This document shows, piece by piece, positions 12,201 to 23,917 of a stretch of DNA of 64,000 nucleotides. The notes below the pieces were generated by a model. That model made no database searches. It was not told the DNA's origin and worked only from the letters and a program-made list of their open reading frames with translations. The translations under genes and the position numbers were made by a program. This stretch comes from Leucocoprinus leucothites (taxonomy: Eukaryota; Basidiomycota; Agaricomycetes; Agaricales; Agaricaceae), in NCBI GenBank assembly GCA_013368445.1, contig JAACJO010000006.1, forward strand, positions 868,001 to 932,000, given 5' to 3'. Position 1 is the stretch's first letter. Each line of letters starts with the position of its first letter.

Positions 12201-13158
12201 TAATCTTCCAGCCTTCGCTATAGCAATAACACACGTCCACTGATCGTGCCACATATCGCTCGCATGGGTGGGGGAAGAGTTAAAGGGAATAAAGGCACTC
12301 ATGAAGAGTGAACAGCAGCGGCCTGCGAACCGCGCCTCCTTGATTACAGTCCTTTCAACAGTGGGAACCGTATCAACTTACTCGTTAATGAGCAACAACA
12401 GGTCATGAGACGGAGATTCGAACAATAGGTTAGCTATGCATGATTCAACAATCTCGGATGCTCTCTACAATAGGCTCAGAAAGCTCCTTGCAATTATCAC
12501 TCAATTAAAATAGGCGCCCCACTTACTGGTAACCTGGTATGAGCTAGGATTCCTGAACCTGCCGAAAGCGTAGATCATTGTAGGCGCATATTTTAGTCTT
12601 TGCCATCAGTGATAAGGTTTTCGAAGCGTCATGGTGGTGACAAAACCACCATTGGCCCTGGCGCGATCCCTTCCCGAACAAGGCATACAGAGCCGATTGA
12701 GGCCACTACTTGCGTCGTTTGGTGTGTCGATCGTCTTGAAAATAGCTTTCGTCTCTCCGAATCTCATGATATCAGCAATCTTTCGCATTTGTTTGGAGAA
12801 GCACAACGTAACTAGGACACCGATGAACGGAGTTTCCTCATCGAGTTCTCTGAGACTTAAAATTGGTGAGAGCATCAGTGGCCATGAACCCGAAGGTTTA
12901 GTTGCCGTAGCCAAGAAACTATCGAAGGAAAATTGCGGTCGCTGGCTTTGAAAGGTGCGTTCTGCCATTTGCTATTTTCTGTGCAGCCCCCGTGAATGAT
13001 ATGGGTTACGTATGTTGACAACAAACGGCATCAGGATCGAGTTCCAATCCTACTTCGAGTCGAATGGAGTCAATCCAACAGGTATGTGTGAATAAAATAA
13101 AATAAGGTGTCCTGGGATACCGGTACATCGACCGTACTAGACAAAAATGCTCTGGTTG

Positions 13159-14286
13159 TCATCTTCCGAGACATTCGGTAAGGCTTCGAGAGATCTGAAA
13201 GATCTTCAAAGCACCTGCTACTTGAAGACTGTCAATCGAGTAATTGGAGCAGTCTTCTAGAGTGGGCGTACATGTCGGTGGTACAAGAAGCCGAGCTTCA
13301 AACATTTGATTAAAGTTGGAGTACAGCGATAGAAGGATGGTGCTGATGCAAGGCATGACAGGATCCGCCTCACCAAGAAGTGTGCTTGCTCCTTTGTGGA
13401 GCTCGTATTGAATCTTTTCCGCCACCAGAGGTGAATTTCAATGGAGAGTTTCCGAGCCCTAGTAGCCACGGTCCTCTGGAAAATAGCACGACCTGACAGA
13501 GCTGGAAGTACTAGTAGTTCCAAGGGTCTCCTTTCGACCGAATCCAGTGAAAAATCAGAGGTATCACGGGAACATGTGTTCCAACGCCACTAGATATTTC
13601 CAGCCGATTGATACCCAAAGCATTTTAGACCGCGGAAGGACAGCACAGAATGGGGAGAACCACACTCTTTGATCACGGCGAACTAGTCTTTCTGATGGGC
13701 TGTTGTGGTGGCAACTCATGGCCATTCAACTTCACCTCTTCGCAAAGGTTATGGCCCTAAATCGCTTAGATCATGGACGTGACCCGGGTTCATTGGTTGA
13801 TTAGAGGCTATCGCATGTGAGCGAGAATTAGAAGTCCGTCGACAATGAGCATACACCAACGGTGACTCAACTGAATTTCAGAATGCGGTCCACGATCAGA
13901 TCCCTCAGCCACGAGATTAAAATAACCAGAAACATTGTCGAAATGTAAAATTCAGGGTCAGCGGAAATGATACGACGTATACGACGCAATCCGGAGAGAA
14001 TGCAAGGGAGATCGAAGGTGAGGCAACCTGCTTGGGGTCCATGTTACCTTTGAGGTAAGTCTTCACAGAGAATTCGTTGAAGTCATGTATGCTTGGGTGG
14101 ATTATTTGAGTAGTCGCCGGCCCTCTTTGGAGATAGATATGGTGATAAAGTAGCAGAAAGTCCTGCGATCTCCAGCTTATGAAAGATCCCCCGCATACTG
14201 TCGGAGCTCTGGGTAAATTTCTGCCTGATATTTGCTAGCTTCAGAGTTGGATGATGCGGATACGCATACAAGGAATCCCGCGGCAC
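13159..14286 (-). pseudogene. possible decayed F-box/leucine-rich gene
   Basis: On the minus strand, broken open segments carry leucine-rich, protein-like stretches (for example ISTILLSLYSNFNQMFEARLL and PCILSGLRRIRRII), separated by stops and frame changes. Spacing and composition resemble the leucine-rich half of the F-box proteins elsewhere in this window. No F-box motif is visible and I could not build an intact model. The call is weak, and chance open frames remain an alternative. Confidence 0.2.
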
Positions 14287-14801
14287 CTGAGTTGATCATT
14301 CATCATGTTGTTCCAGTATCATCAAGCAGATTGATTGTGACGTAGCGGTTAGTGCATGCTTTGTAGTTGCCTGATAGCATCCTGAGCGCTGAGCTACGGT
14401 CATGCTACCCGCCTCCGACAAAATCTGAGGACAATTTGCCACGCGGATGGCTCAGAGAGTAAACAATGGCCATCAGCGATGTGACCGGTTGAAAGACCGA
14501 TTCCAAAGGAGTATCCGACTTGGGGAAGAAATTTCTGAGTGTTATAGGGCATTCCAGAAAGCGGGCGGCAATCAGCAAGTGAGGCCTTGAATGAGGATTA
14601 ACGTAAGATGGTCTGACTCCACTGGTCTGTGCTTGGCCTACATGTACATGGGGAATGAATCGACCTGAAAGTTGGAAACCATTTTGAAGATCGAGGTCCA
14701 GACAAACATAACCGTGGGAAATTCCAAATTGCCATCAAATGAGAGAGGCGTGGTTTACGTGTGCAAGGTATTGCGCATTGGCCTTGCATGCACTCGCAAT
14801 A

Positions 14802-14826
14802 CAGTCGACTCTGTTCTAACTGATAG
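14802..14826 (+). repeat. left terminal inverted repeat of the 774-bp element
   Basis: 25 bases, perfect complement of 15551-15575, preceded by TA. Confidence 0.9.
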
Positions 14827-15550
14827 CTCTCGGGCACACCCGCGGGCTATCAGTTTTAGCAAGTATCAGTTTCGAAAAATAGACATTTATTACATAATTT
14901 TTTTCCGAGCTGGTACATCACAATAAGCGCACTAAATTAAGCAGAATTATTCTAGGAGTGTACAAAACACTACATATGAGGAAATAAGTCAGTAATAGAA
15001 GTATGTCGGAGACCGGTGAAAGCATCTGAACGAAGATTCCTGTCCAGAGGCTTGTGGGAGAGCTCAATATGTTGACAAAGCTCATCTGAGCCTGCCATGA
15101 GATAATTTCTGATCACTCCTCGAGCTTCCTGCACCTGCCGAATGGTTGGAATGGAGTCACTTTGTTGCCTTCAGTAATATCACTCGGACTGTGAGATGTA
15201 GGTTCGGCCTCGGCTGCGGCTTTCATGTCCATGATAGCATCAAAAATCCCCTAACCCTTCTTACTAGGACCGAGTGAGACAGAGTGAGAAGCCGGGTTGG
15301 ACATGGTTAGGCAGGGAGGAGAAAAATAATTATTGTTGGACTCTATACTACTATATAATATTGTCAGCACTTGACTTTTGGGGTTGCTCAAAGATACTTA
15401 TCTGGTTTTTACGCCGGGCGCCCATCGGGCGCTATCAGTTTCTCGGCTCAGGAGAGCTATCAGTTATCACTTTTGATAGAGTTATCAGTTTCTAGCCAAA
15501 ATCCCTGCTAACCGATTTGGTCATGCTCTCGAGCTATCAGTTTAGGTGAA

Positions 15551-15575
15551 CTATCAGTTAGAACAGAGTCGACTG
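15551..15575 (-). repeat. right terminal inverted repeat of the 774-bp element
   Basis: 25 bases, perfect complement of 14802-14826, followed by TA. Confidence 0.9.
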
Positions 15576-15577
15576 TA

Positions 15578-17533
15578 TATATTAATATTGGGATTTCTTC
15601 CATGCACTTATAGATGAATTAACGCTGTATTGATTTCTCTCTGCGCCCCGAGTATAGGTATTTCTCCTGCTGGAACAGGCGTACGGGATAACAGCGATAT
15701 CGTGAGGTTACATGGAGCTTTTAGAACACATGATCATGGGATGAAGACTTTAAGACTCTACGTTCTACTCCAACTTCCAGGTTCTATTCAATGTCTGTGA
15801 CTCGGCGGTCCACGGATTTGGTTCTGAATTCGACTGAATTTCGATTCACTGAATGAGATCCCTGTCAAAAGTGGGTCACTGTATATCACCCGCTCGTCAC
15901 GTTGCCAGGTAGACAGGAATCCCGACAAAATACAATTCAAGTCCCAAGAAACCAAGATCCGCAGCTGTCAGGGTGTACGTGGAGACAAGGCGAGGGACCA
16001 AGTCCATCTGCAATACGAACAAAGAACCACTAGACCAACCGAAGATCATTCCAAGAAGATTGCCCTCAGTGAGGAAATCAAAGTGGCATGGCGAAAGAGA
16101 TAGTGCCCCTGAACGTGAAGGAATTCCTTCGACGCGTGGACGCCACTGGAATGTAGATACATAGAACGCGTGGTAGGGTGCAAGGCAAGGTTGTCGCTGT
16201 GAGGTCGATAACGAATAAGTATCCTATCGTGGAAGCAGAACGATCAGGTGAGAGGAAGGCGCGAGGTAAATATTGAATAAAATTTCAGCCTGGTTCGTCG
16301 ATTGTCTGTTGTCACTGGCAGGCATACTGTTTCGCGCGTGCGTCGGGCATTCGGCGCCCTACGATTGTATGTTGTAGAGCCAGCTGGGTTTGTGGCGTAG
16401 ATGCGATACGATATGTTTGAAGAAGTGTGATACTTGAGAAGTCTACGTCAGAAGCGGAGATGGATTCTGAGAAAGTTGTAGCTTTGTCTTCGCAAGTGAT
16501 GATGAGATTGGAGGGGAAAGACAAAGCAAAGATTGATAAAGAGCTCATCTATTGTGAAGAGTGTGCATCGTTGAGGCCACTCACAGGACCAGACCTATGT
16601 TGATCAGGTGTTGTCTTTATAATTGCTATTTTTGAATCTAACCTACACGATAAAACCGCGAGACAAAGAAAGCATATAGGGAGTCATCAAAGGCCTAGGA
16701 TTATCTCGGAATATCTCATCATCCTGCTCCTCAGTTGACTGATGATTGCCAACTGAGTCCAAAGTCAGGCTCCTCTACCGGCGGCCGCAGATGGTATAAC
16801 TGCCTCGCTGCGACCTGGCACGAGGACCATGATAATGTAAAACTAGTAAACTCTAAAAAGACAAGCACCAAAGGCGGAAAGCAACGAGAAATCCAGACCT
16901 AGAGCCAAAAAAAGCCCGACGGCCCTAAGGAGTGCATCTATGTCAGGCTATTTATGTAAATCAGTCACATCCCATTGGGGGTTGATATGATATGTCATCC
17001 CCAAGGAAAAGAAGTGAACACCAAATTCTACTGACACGGAAATGACGGCTCCAGCCGGACAGAAAAGAGCGGGAGTCAGAATGATGGGCCGAATCCCTTG
17101 TCACTGTCAGTCCGAGTCCGGGATTAGGCCTCGTGGAAGGGAACGTGCAAAAGCCTCCGTGATGTCGACGAATCATGATGTCTTTTTTATATGCGATATG
17201 TCGTCAAAAATGAGAACCTGAGAGTAATTAGTGTGGCACGCCCTTGATCCGAGTGACGCTACTGAGACCGAGAACACGCGAGGCCCAGCTCAGCCAAATA
17301 GTGGGTGGCGGTTGGAGACTTTGCGATTCAATGTGTGAGGGATGTGAATGTTGGAGCTAAGCGTAGTGTTTCATGACCTATTGTTTTATATGGAGTGCAG
17401 GGGCGAAGAGGCAGGTGAGGTTGGGCAGTGGGCTTGGAACTTTGGATGGTGGGAGTGTAAACATAAATGGCCTGAAGCAAGTACAGCCCTGCAGTGATCA
17501 CTTTATGTTTGCTACTTTCCAGGTGCAAACTAA
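15578..17533. other. intergenic, no gene seen
   Basis: About 2 kb with only short overlapping frames (under 80 codons) and no motif I recognise. It separates the 774-bp element from the tRNA gene. Confidence 0.4.
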
Positions 17534-17633
17534 GTCACTTTGCCGGAGTGGTTAACGGGATCGCCTGCTACCCTTTGTGGTATTAGCCAGCGGTTGGTCT
17601 TTGACCGCGAGTGTTCGAATCGCTCAGGTGACG
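17534..17633 (+). tRNA. tRNA-Ser (anticodon GCT) with an 18-nt intron
   Basis: The cloverleaf can be drawn fully. The acceptor stem GTCACTT pairs with AGGTGAC, with G as discriminator base 17633. The D arm is CCG/CGG, and the anticodon stem ATCGC (17560-17564) pairs with GCGGT (17590-17594). The anticodon GCT is at 17567-17569. An intron lies at 17571-17588, one base 3' of the anticodon as in nuclear tRNA genes. A long variable arm GGTC-TTT-GACC marks the class II form expected of serine tRNA. The T arm is GAGTG-TTCGAAT-CGCTC, and its GTTCGAATC also serves as the internal B box. A short T-run follows within ten bases and would end RNA polymerase III transcription. Confidence 0.93.
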
Positions 17634-17636
17634 ATT

Positions 17637-17642
17637 GTTTTT
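17637..17642 (+). terminator. RNA polymerase III T-run after the tRNA
   Basis: A run of five T lies directly after the tRNA 3' end, the usual pol III stop signal. Confidence 0.6.
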
Positions 17643-17941
17643 GTTGGGTGGTCTGAGTTGCATATTTGACACTCCACGCCCGATAACTCGAGCACGCGAT
17701 GGGATTGATCGCGCCGAGAGCTTTTTGTGGGGCTCCCAGGCGCGCGGGCCGAGGTACTTCTTCGGGGGGAAAGCCACGCGGGAACCACGTGAGAAAGAAG
17801 GTCTTCCAGGGACAGGTGGACGCTCTCCGCCTGCTATCTCGACTGTTCCTCCTCCTAGCCCTATACTTCCATTCTCCATTTTTTCACCCTGCATACATAG
17901 CATACGTTTTATACCCTCCCAGCAACACATAGCCCCAGTTC

Positions 17942-20900
17942 ATGTCCCAGCCGACATCCCAGACCGTCCCCGTGAATGCTCATAGCCACGCCCACAATTA
18001 TCCTCCCATGGTCGTAAGCGAAGCTGTTCTCAGGAGGCGTAGTGCGGACGTTGGAGGGCTTCATCTGGCGATGCGCGGCGAGGCCCAGGGACAGGGCTGG
18101 CTGGACAGTACCGGCTCAGTTACTAGCATTGCGTGCGTCGATTTTGGTTCTTTTTTTCCTTCGGATTTGTGCTGATTTTTTTTCGTTTGGCTCTGGCTGG
18201 GTGGGTGTATGGGTGTAGGACGGAATATGCAGAACTATGTGCGCAAATGTATAGGGAGACACTACGCCTAGTGGAGAACAACGTTGCCCTAAAGTGCGTT
18301 GGTTTGTTCCTTCTTGATCATATTTTTCGTCTGAATGATGTTGCCTGTTTTTTCAAATGTCGACAGCGATCCTCCCAATCTGTCACATGCAGATCGAGTT
18401 AGGCTACTTCAGAGCCTCGAATCGTGGTATTTTGAGCCTCTGCAAATGCCAGAGCATGAACAGGTCGCATGCGTACTGTTTCTCTTCCAGGTGCTTTTTC
18501 GGATCGAAGGAATGAGCGACGCTATCAAAATAGACATGGGTACGTCCTTCTTGTACTTTACCCACAACGTACCCCATGCCCCTTCATATCTCGCTTTCAT
18601 ATCGCTTCAATCTAATCCCGACCAACCCAAAAACTCAATCTAACGCCCGTCGCCTCTACTTCACATGCTAGACGTAATACCACGTTTTATAGCACACATC
18701 AGACAGCTCTACCGCTGGCAGAACCACTATCACAACTTCGAACATGCCCTCGACGTTTTACAAGCCATACACTGTTACCTCCGTGCAGCGGGCATGGTCC
18801 CCTCTGTATCCTTGCTCCTCACAGATGTAGACGCCCCTGGGGGCATGTGGTCGTCTGCTCGAGAACATGACTCTGGCCCACTGGTTACTTGTTTGATGCC
18901 CCAGGAGATTTTTGCATTGTATTTGGCCGCAATTGGGCATGATGTTGGACATCCCGGGTTTAATAATCCTTTTATGGTGAGTCCCTTGCCTCATATTGCA
19001 GTTATCGCTGGAGTTGGCGGGGATGGTGGTGCTTATTTGGTTGCATGTCAATCTCATTTTTTTCCCCTAGAAAAACGCGGATACGCCGCTTTCGCAGGTA
19101 TATGATAACCAGTCGGCATTGGAGCAGATGCATAGTTATCTGCTGCTTATGGCGATGAGACAATATGGCCTGGGCTCACTATTAGATGATCCGAAGTCTG
19201 GTGAGTTTTGAGCACCTTCGTCTTCCACAACCACTTCTCCCCGAAATTTGACCTCACCCTGGTTGTAGGATATCTATTTCGTAAAATCCTGAAGGGTTCC
19301 GTGCTGGCGACGGACATGGGTGTCCATCAGGCATTCATGGAAACACTCAAGCAGGTTTTAGATGGGACAACAGAAGCATCGAACGGGATTGTCAATTGGC
19401 ATACTCAAAAATGCACACGACAAGTTTTTGTATGCCAGCTGCTATTAAAAAATGCCGATATCAGTAACCCTGTATGTTCTTTTCATGCGCTTTATTACCT
19501 ACCCATATCCCACGACAAGTAAGCTGATTGACCTTGGCATATGTTTGTGATATCCTATCAGTGTCGCCCGTTTCTCGTATCAAAACAATGGGCATCTGCG
19601 CTACAGGAAGAATGGGCATGCCAATACAAATTCGAAAACTTTTTACAACTTCAGCATACCGTCAATCCTTCCAATGGGCCACTCGCCGAAGCAAACTCAC
19701 AGGTCTTTTTCACAAAGCATATTGCGAAGCCTTTGGTTGATATGACTACGATTGCTATACCTGGTATGTCCTTACCTTATCATAACATATCCCGAGTTTT
19801 CATACGATCTTCCCTTTTACCATAGAATTAAAACAGTACAGTTATCACTGTGCCGAAAACCTCCGCGAGTGGGAACGAATACTGCAGGAGCTCAAGGAAG
19901 CACCAGTAATTGATTCAGTATCTACGACGCCCTCTATCTCAGGCTCATCGACCAACCCCTCTTCCTCATCCACGTCTTCCTCCTCATCTCAAATACCACC
20001 CTTGTCTCCTTCCGATTCCCCCACTCGCCAGGATTTTAATACCTCCAGTACCGCGACACCAAACATCCCTCCGTATACCAATCACCATACCAACGAACAT
20101 GTCCCTCTTCAGTCTTCATCCATCTCACCTATACCGATGTCGACGACCACATCCATCTCAACTACGTCCAGCTCTCATTCTTCTGCCTCGTCGTCCAATC
20201 CGGTTTCCCCGAGGGTGACGTATTCGGGGAATGATTATTCGACTGCATTCAGGCTCGCACTTCCACGTACTGCATCTAGCATGAGTCTCAACATGAGCTA
20301 TGCTACGACGCCTGCTTCGGCGTTGAGCGTTGCTGGGAGTGCTGGTGGAAGAAGTAGAGTTAGTCGGGCGGCTAGCTCCGGTGGTGCTTTCAGCGGTACT
20401 GTTAGTCCTGGAGGTAGTAGCGGTGGTGTGTTATCGCCTTCGCTATCGCGGGCTGCCACTCGTGTACTTTCCGGTAGCAGCACCTATGGTGCTTCACCAT
20501 TCTCTTCCTCCACTTCTCCTTCCCCACCTCATATGACTTCGGCCTCATCACCGAAATCTCCTCCGCTTGGCCATAGCGGTGGTCCTGAAGATCGAACCCA
20601 GATGCATGGGTACAGGTTTCCACCTTTTTCTCCGTCAATGAACTCGATGCCGTCTGCTCCACCTCCTACAGCCGCTGATCCTACCATTTCACTATCGGAT
20701 TTCGCTCAGCCCTCAAACCCACCATATTCCCAGTCACATTCTAGTACACCATCCGTATCACCCTCGGATTCACCCTCACAAATCCTTGACGGTGAAAATC
20801 TAAATGATGCGGCGGCAGACCAGCGCGCCGGAAACAGCGGATTAGTGTTGGCAACAGGGGATGAATATGAACTCGATGCTCAAGCCCATCGAGCAAATTT

Positions 20901-21849
20901 CCACTACGCGATCGGGCTGGGGCTTGGTGTAGGCAGTTTGAAGAAGAAACAATCAAGGAGCATATTGAAGAGCTCACCTTTCGGTTATTCTCCCTCTCCA
21001 CCACCTCCGTCCAGTTCCGCCACCTCGGGTTCACCTTCCACCGGCGGACGTTGCACAGTCGGAAGAGCTACGAGCCCTGCTTCATCCTCGGCAACTTTGA
21101 ACACGAGCGCTAACACTACCGGAGGGCTTGGTGCTTCACCACCTGCTGGTTCACGCGGAAGAGTAACAGGGACGTTCCGGCAGTACGCTCCGAATCGAGC
21201 TTCGTGGTGCCCTGGAGAGCCTTGGGCTTTTGACTTGCTTGATGAACAAGTCAGGAGTAAGGAAGAGGCGAGGGGCGCGATTGAGGGCTGGACGAGGGGA
21301 AGATGGGGGTCTACGAGTTTTGGGGTTCCACTATCCTCTGGTTCCGTGGGTTGCGTAGACGGTGTCGCCTGCCAACAAGGGGTGGAGGGCTCTGTGGATG
21401 AGGAAAGTATCCATGAGGCAGAAGACGAGAGAGGCGCTGGTGATCACGAAGGACGATCAATTCCCGCTGGACTCGTCTCCGCCGCTCCCCTTCCTCATGT
21501 ACCCACACCCTCCTCACATGAACCTGGTCCGAGGACACCACCTCAGCAATCAGGTTCTCTCGACAATCGGTCGAGCTCTCCTACACCAAAAGCGCTAAAA
21601 CCGCCACCAGAACCAGAACCTCAGTACAAGCCGCGTGAGACCGAGGCACAGAGGAAAAAGAGGCTGGAGAAAGAGAGGCAGAGGATTATAGATGAGTTGA
21701 TCAGGGATGAGGAGAAGGAGAAGAGAAAGGTGATGAAGAGGGCTGCTTCTATGAATTTTTTGAATATTGCTGGCGGTAGCGGTGGCGGGTCCGGCAAGGA
21801 TGCGAGGTCGAGGTCGAGGTCAAGGAAAAAGGGAAAGGGATGGAAATAA
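17942..21849 (+). CDS. class I 3',5'-cyclic-nucleotide phosphodiesterase with long Ser/Pro-rich tail (1,100 aa)
   Basis: Eight exons join in phase: 17942-18132, 18219-18293, 18367-18539, 18672-18976, 19071-19200, 19269-19471, 19562-19763, 19826-21849. The ATG is the first after an in-frame TAG. The catalytic domain (about residues 150-430) has the family signature: HYHNFEHALDV (165-175, proton-donor His and first metal ligand), GHDVGHPGFNNPF (235-247, metal-binding His-Asp), and NADISNP (353-359, the second metal-binding Asp). Such enzymes hydrolyse cAMP and so set protein kinase A activity, in line with fungal PDE2. The last exon is unusual: it adds about 650 residues of low-complexity Ser/Pro/Thr sequence, ending in a basic RSRSRSRKKGKGWK tail. 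This could carry phosphorylation sites or target the enzyme, but that is inference. Confidence 0.93.
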
Positions 21850-23206
21850 TATCCTTTCGTTCGTCTTCCTTGCGATTTATTTTTGGGATTTCCGGTCATT
21901 GGTGCTCTGTTGATTGACGATCATCTGTGCTCAGATACCCTGGCGATATTGGACCTCTTTTTGTTCCTTTTCACCCCGCTTTTTCTGATCTGCTCATTTC
22001 CTTCATCATCCTGGCGTTTCTTGGTTGTCTTGCTTTCACATACGTGTCTCATCTCAACAGTTACGGGTGCATCTAACTTCGAGCTTCATCCTTTGAATAA
22101 CGTGATTGATTTATAACCTGTTCTTCTTGCCTGTTTGATTTGCTGTACATCTTGTCTTTTTACCTGCCTTATGAACCCTCGCTCTAGAAACTCTCGTCCA
22201 TGTTCGATGTTTCATATAACTGTAGCCTTGCTTATTATTCTCTGATGTGACCCATGTACTCAATACCCTCACCACTCCTCGCTTTCTCCTGTCTTCTCTC
22301 TTGTTGATATCCCGGTAACCCAAGATATTTGTATGCTGTATACTCCTGTCGAGAAAATCCCCCCCAGCCCTTTTTCTCTTTCGTCACGGTTTCTATTTGT
22401 GGCGTCCCGTGTCTACTTCCGGCGCTCAGACGACCCTGTTCTTGTTTACCCCCTCTCTTCTTTGTATCGCATGCATACCTATACCTATCGATGTAGCCAG
22501 CGAAACTCTCGTGTATCAATTTTATTATTTACCCGGTTAACAGACATCAGCATTTGCTTTGTGTCGCATCTGATGCATCTGATGAACGATCCCGGGAGTG
22601 AGTAAGTACGTGATCTCGTCTATTGTCTTTCCTTGTCCCCGGCTGTGCTGCTGTTCTGCCCTCTCAGCTTCTAATTCCTGTGTCTCTCGTCAGATAAACT
22701 CTCTCGTTCTCACAGGTGTCTGTTCGCTGTCGCTGGGGCTATGGTTGGCGATGCTGCTTCTATTCAACCTACACATCGATGTAGTAAGTACCTCCACACA
22801 CGAGGCTCTCATGGCGATGCGACTCTTGACACGCCACTGTGACTCAGGCTGTATCCAGCGCTTCTGTGGTCGAAGTGAGATGTCTGCTACACACTATGTT
22901 ATATTCTTGACTTCATATGGCCAATTTCACAGGTTCAAAATGGTATAAAATACTACTGGTCTTCGAACATAGGTCCCTCCTTCCCTGAATGCCTCCTGGG
23001 AAAACGAAATCTCCCCACTAAAGGCTGAAATGGTATAACAGCTTTCGGTTGAACGAGTTCTTATTACCTCAGTAATGCTGCGGTGTGCGGTGTCGGCTTG
23101 GCGTTTTTGGGGACCTTCAAGGAAGGTGCCGTGGAGGGTTTCGCTCGCTTGTCGCGCTCATTTATCTAGATTCGAATATCCAAGCACTTCCCATAATCCC
23201 CGAGAG
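21850..23206. other. 3' flank of the phosphodiesterase and intergenic space
   Basis: About 1.35 kb, pyrimidine-rich on the plus strand just after the stop codon. Only short frames are present, several open at alternative codons. No gene is supported. Confidence 0.4.
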
Positions 23207-23215
23207 TATATAAAG
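23207..23215 (+). promoter_or_regulatory. TATA box
   Basis: TATATAAAG lies 80 bases upstream of the ATG at 23295, a normal spacing for a fungal TATA promoter. Confidence 0.6.
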
Positions 23216-23294
23216 GGATCTCGTGGGGATTAAGTCCACAGCAGACGTCTCTGCTAATCCTTCTCGTCACCCTGCATCTGCTTCGTCCCAAAAG

Positions 23295-23917
23295 ATGATG
23301 CAAGGGAGTCAGGAAACAGCGACGAAGTATCCTTTCGATTTGATACCACTGAATCCACCCGCAGCCACCTCAATGGAGGAAGGCAAGCTCAGGCGGTTCT
23401 GGCGCAAGCTCTTCTCGGTACTCTCCTTTCGAAAATCGACCAGGATAGTCTCAACGACACATGTGGACTTGAGTAACGGTGGAAGGAACGTATTGGAGAA
23501 TACAACCAATCAACCTATGCTATGGACTACAACTCAGGACTTCAGCAATGGTTAGCCACACTTTCACTACAACTATTGAGTTGCCATGAGCTCACATATC
23601 CTCTTCAAGGATATATGCACTCCACCTTTTCGATGGGGGCTGCTCCTAGCTCACCTCAACAGATCCCACAAACCATCCCTTTCCCCAACAATCTACCTAT
23701 CACAAATTCGTCTATCAGCAATGATCCTGATATTTACTATAGGCACACATACAGTGCCACCTATCCAGGACCGCTCGGAAATGGTTTCATAGACGAGAAC
23801 TATAGTTTTTCATACGAGCAGTCCAAAGGACATCGCACCATCACCCGCCGAAACAATACCATCGCTGTTTCGGGGTCGAACGTCATTAGAATCGACAACC
23901 AGGAGATCCGCACATAG
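23295..23917 (+). CDS. small protein of unknown function (187 aa, 2 exons)
   Basis: Exons 23295-23550 and 23610-23917 join in phase across a 59-nt intron (GTTAGC donor, TTCAAG acceptor) to give 187 residues. The first ATG pair follows a clear TATA box. The N-terminal half has a basic stretch (KLRRFWRKLFSVLSFRKSTR) that could form an amphipathic, membrane-touching helix. The C-terminal half is polar, ending SNVIRIDNQEIRT. No signal peptide, transmembrane segment or known domain is seen. It stands alone between the phosphodiesterase and an F-box gene. The TATA box and clean splice join argue for a real gene, probably lineage-specific. Confidence 0.55.

Larger units (their letters stand above)
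7641..14799. other. gene-poor, relic-rich stretch
   Basis: Roughly 7 kb without a gene I can defend. All open frames are under about 125 codons, often open on both strands at once, and lack recognisable motifs, apart from the degraded stretch reported separately at 13159-14286. There is a threefold AGGTCGT repeat at 8244-8264 and a nested inverted repeat at 9090-9228. The region looks like old, mutated sequence between two gene-rich segments. Confidence 0.5.
14802..15575. mobile_element. 774-bp non-autonomous TA-flanked DNA transposon (MITE-like)
   Basis: The element begins CAGTCGACTCTG at 14802 and ends with the exact reverse complement at 15575. The terminal inverted repeats are 25 bp and perfect (14802-14826, 15551-15575). 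TA dinucleotides at 14800-14801 and 15576-15577 are the expected Tc1/mariner-pogo target-site duplication. Inside, the 9-mer CTATCAGTT or its complement recurs near both ends (about 14818, 14846, 15431, 15452, 15533, 15551, plus near matches), like subterminal transposase-binding repeats. No transposase is encoded, so a related autonomous element would have to move it. Confidence 0.9.

Noticed and set aside
12600..12968. Overlapping frames of 106-120 codons on both strands
   Set aside because: Both strands are open at once, there are no motifs and no splice partners; treated as chance.
23223..23294. Longer N-terminus for the small gene at 23295
   Set aside because: The upstream part starts with GTG; the first real ATG is 23295, well placed behind the TATA box.
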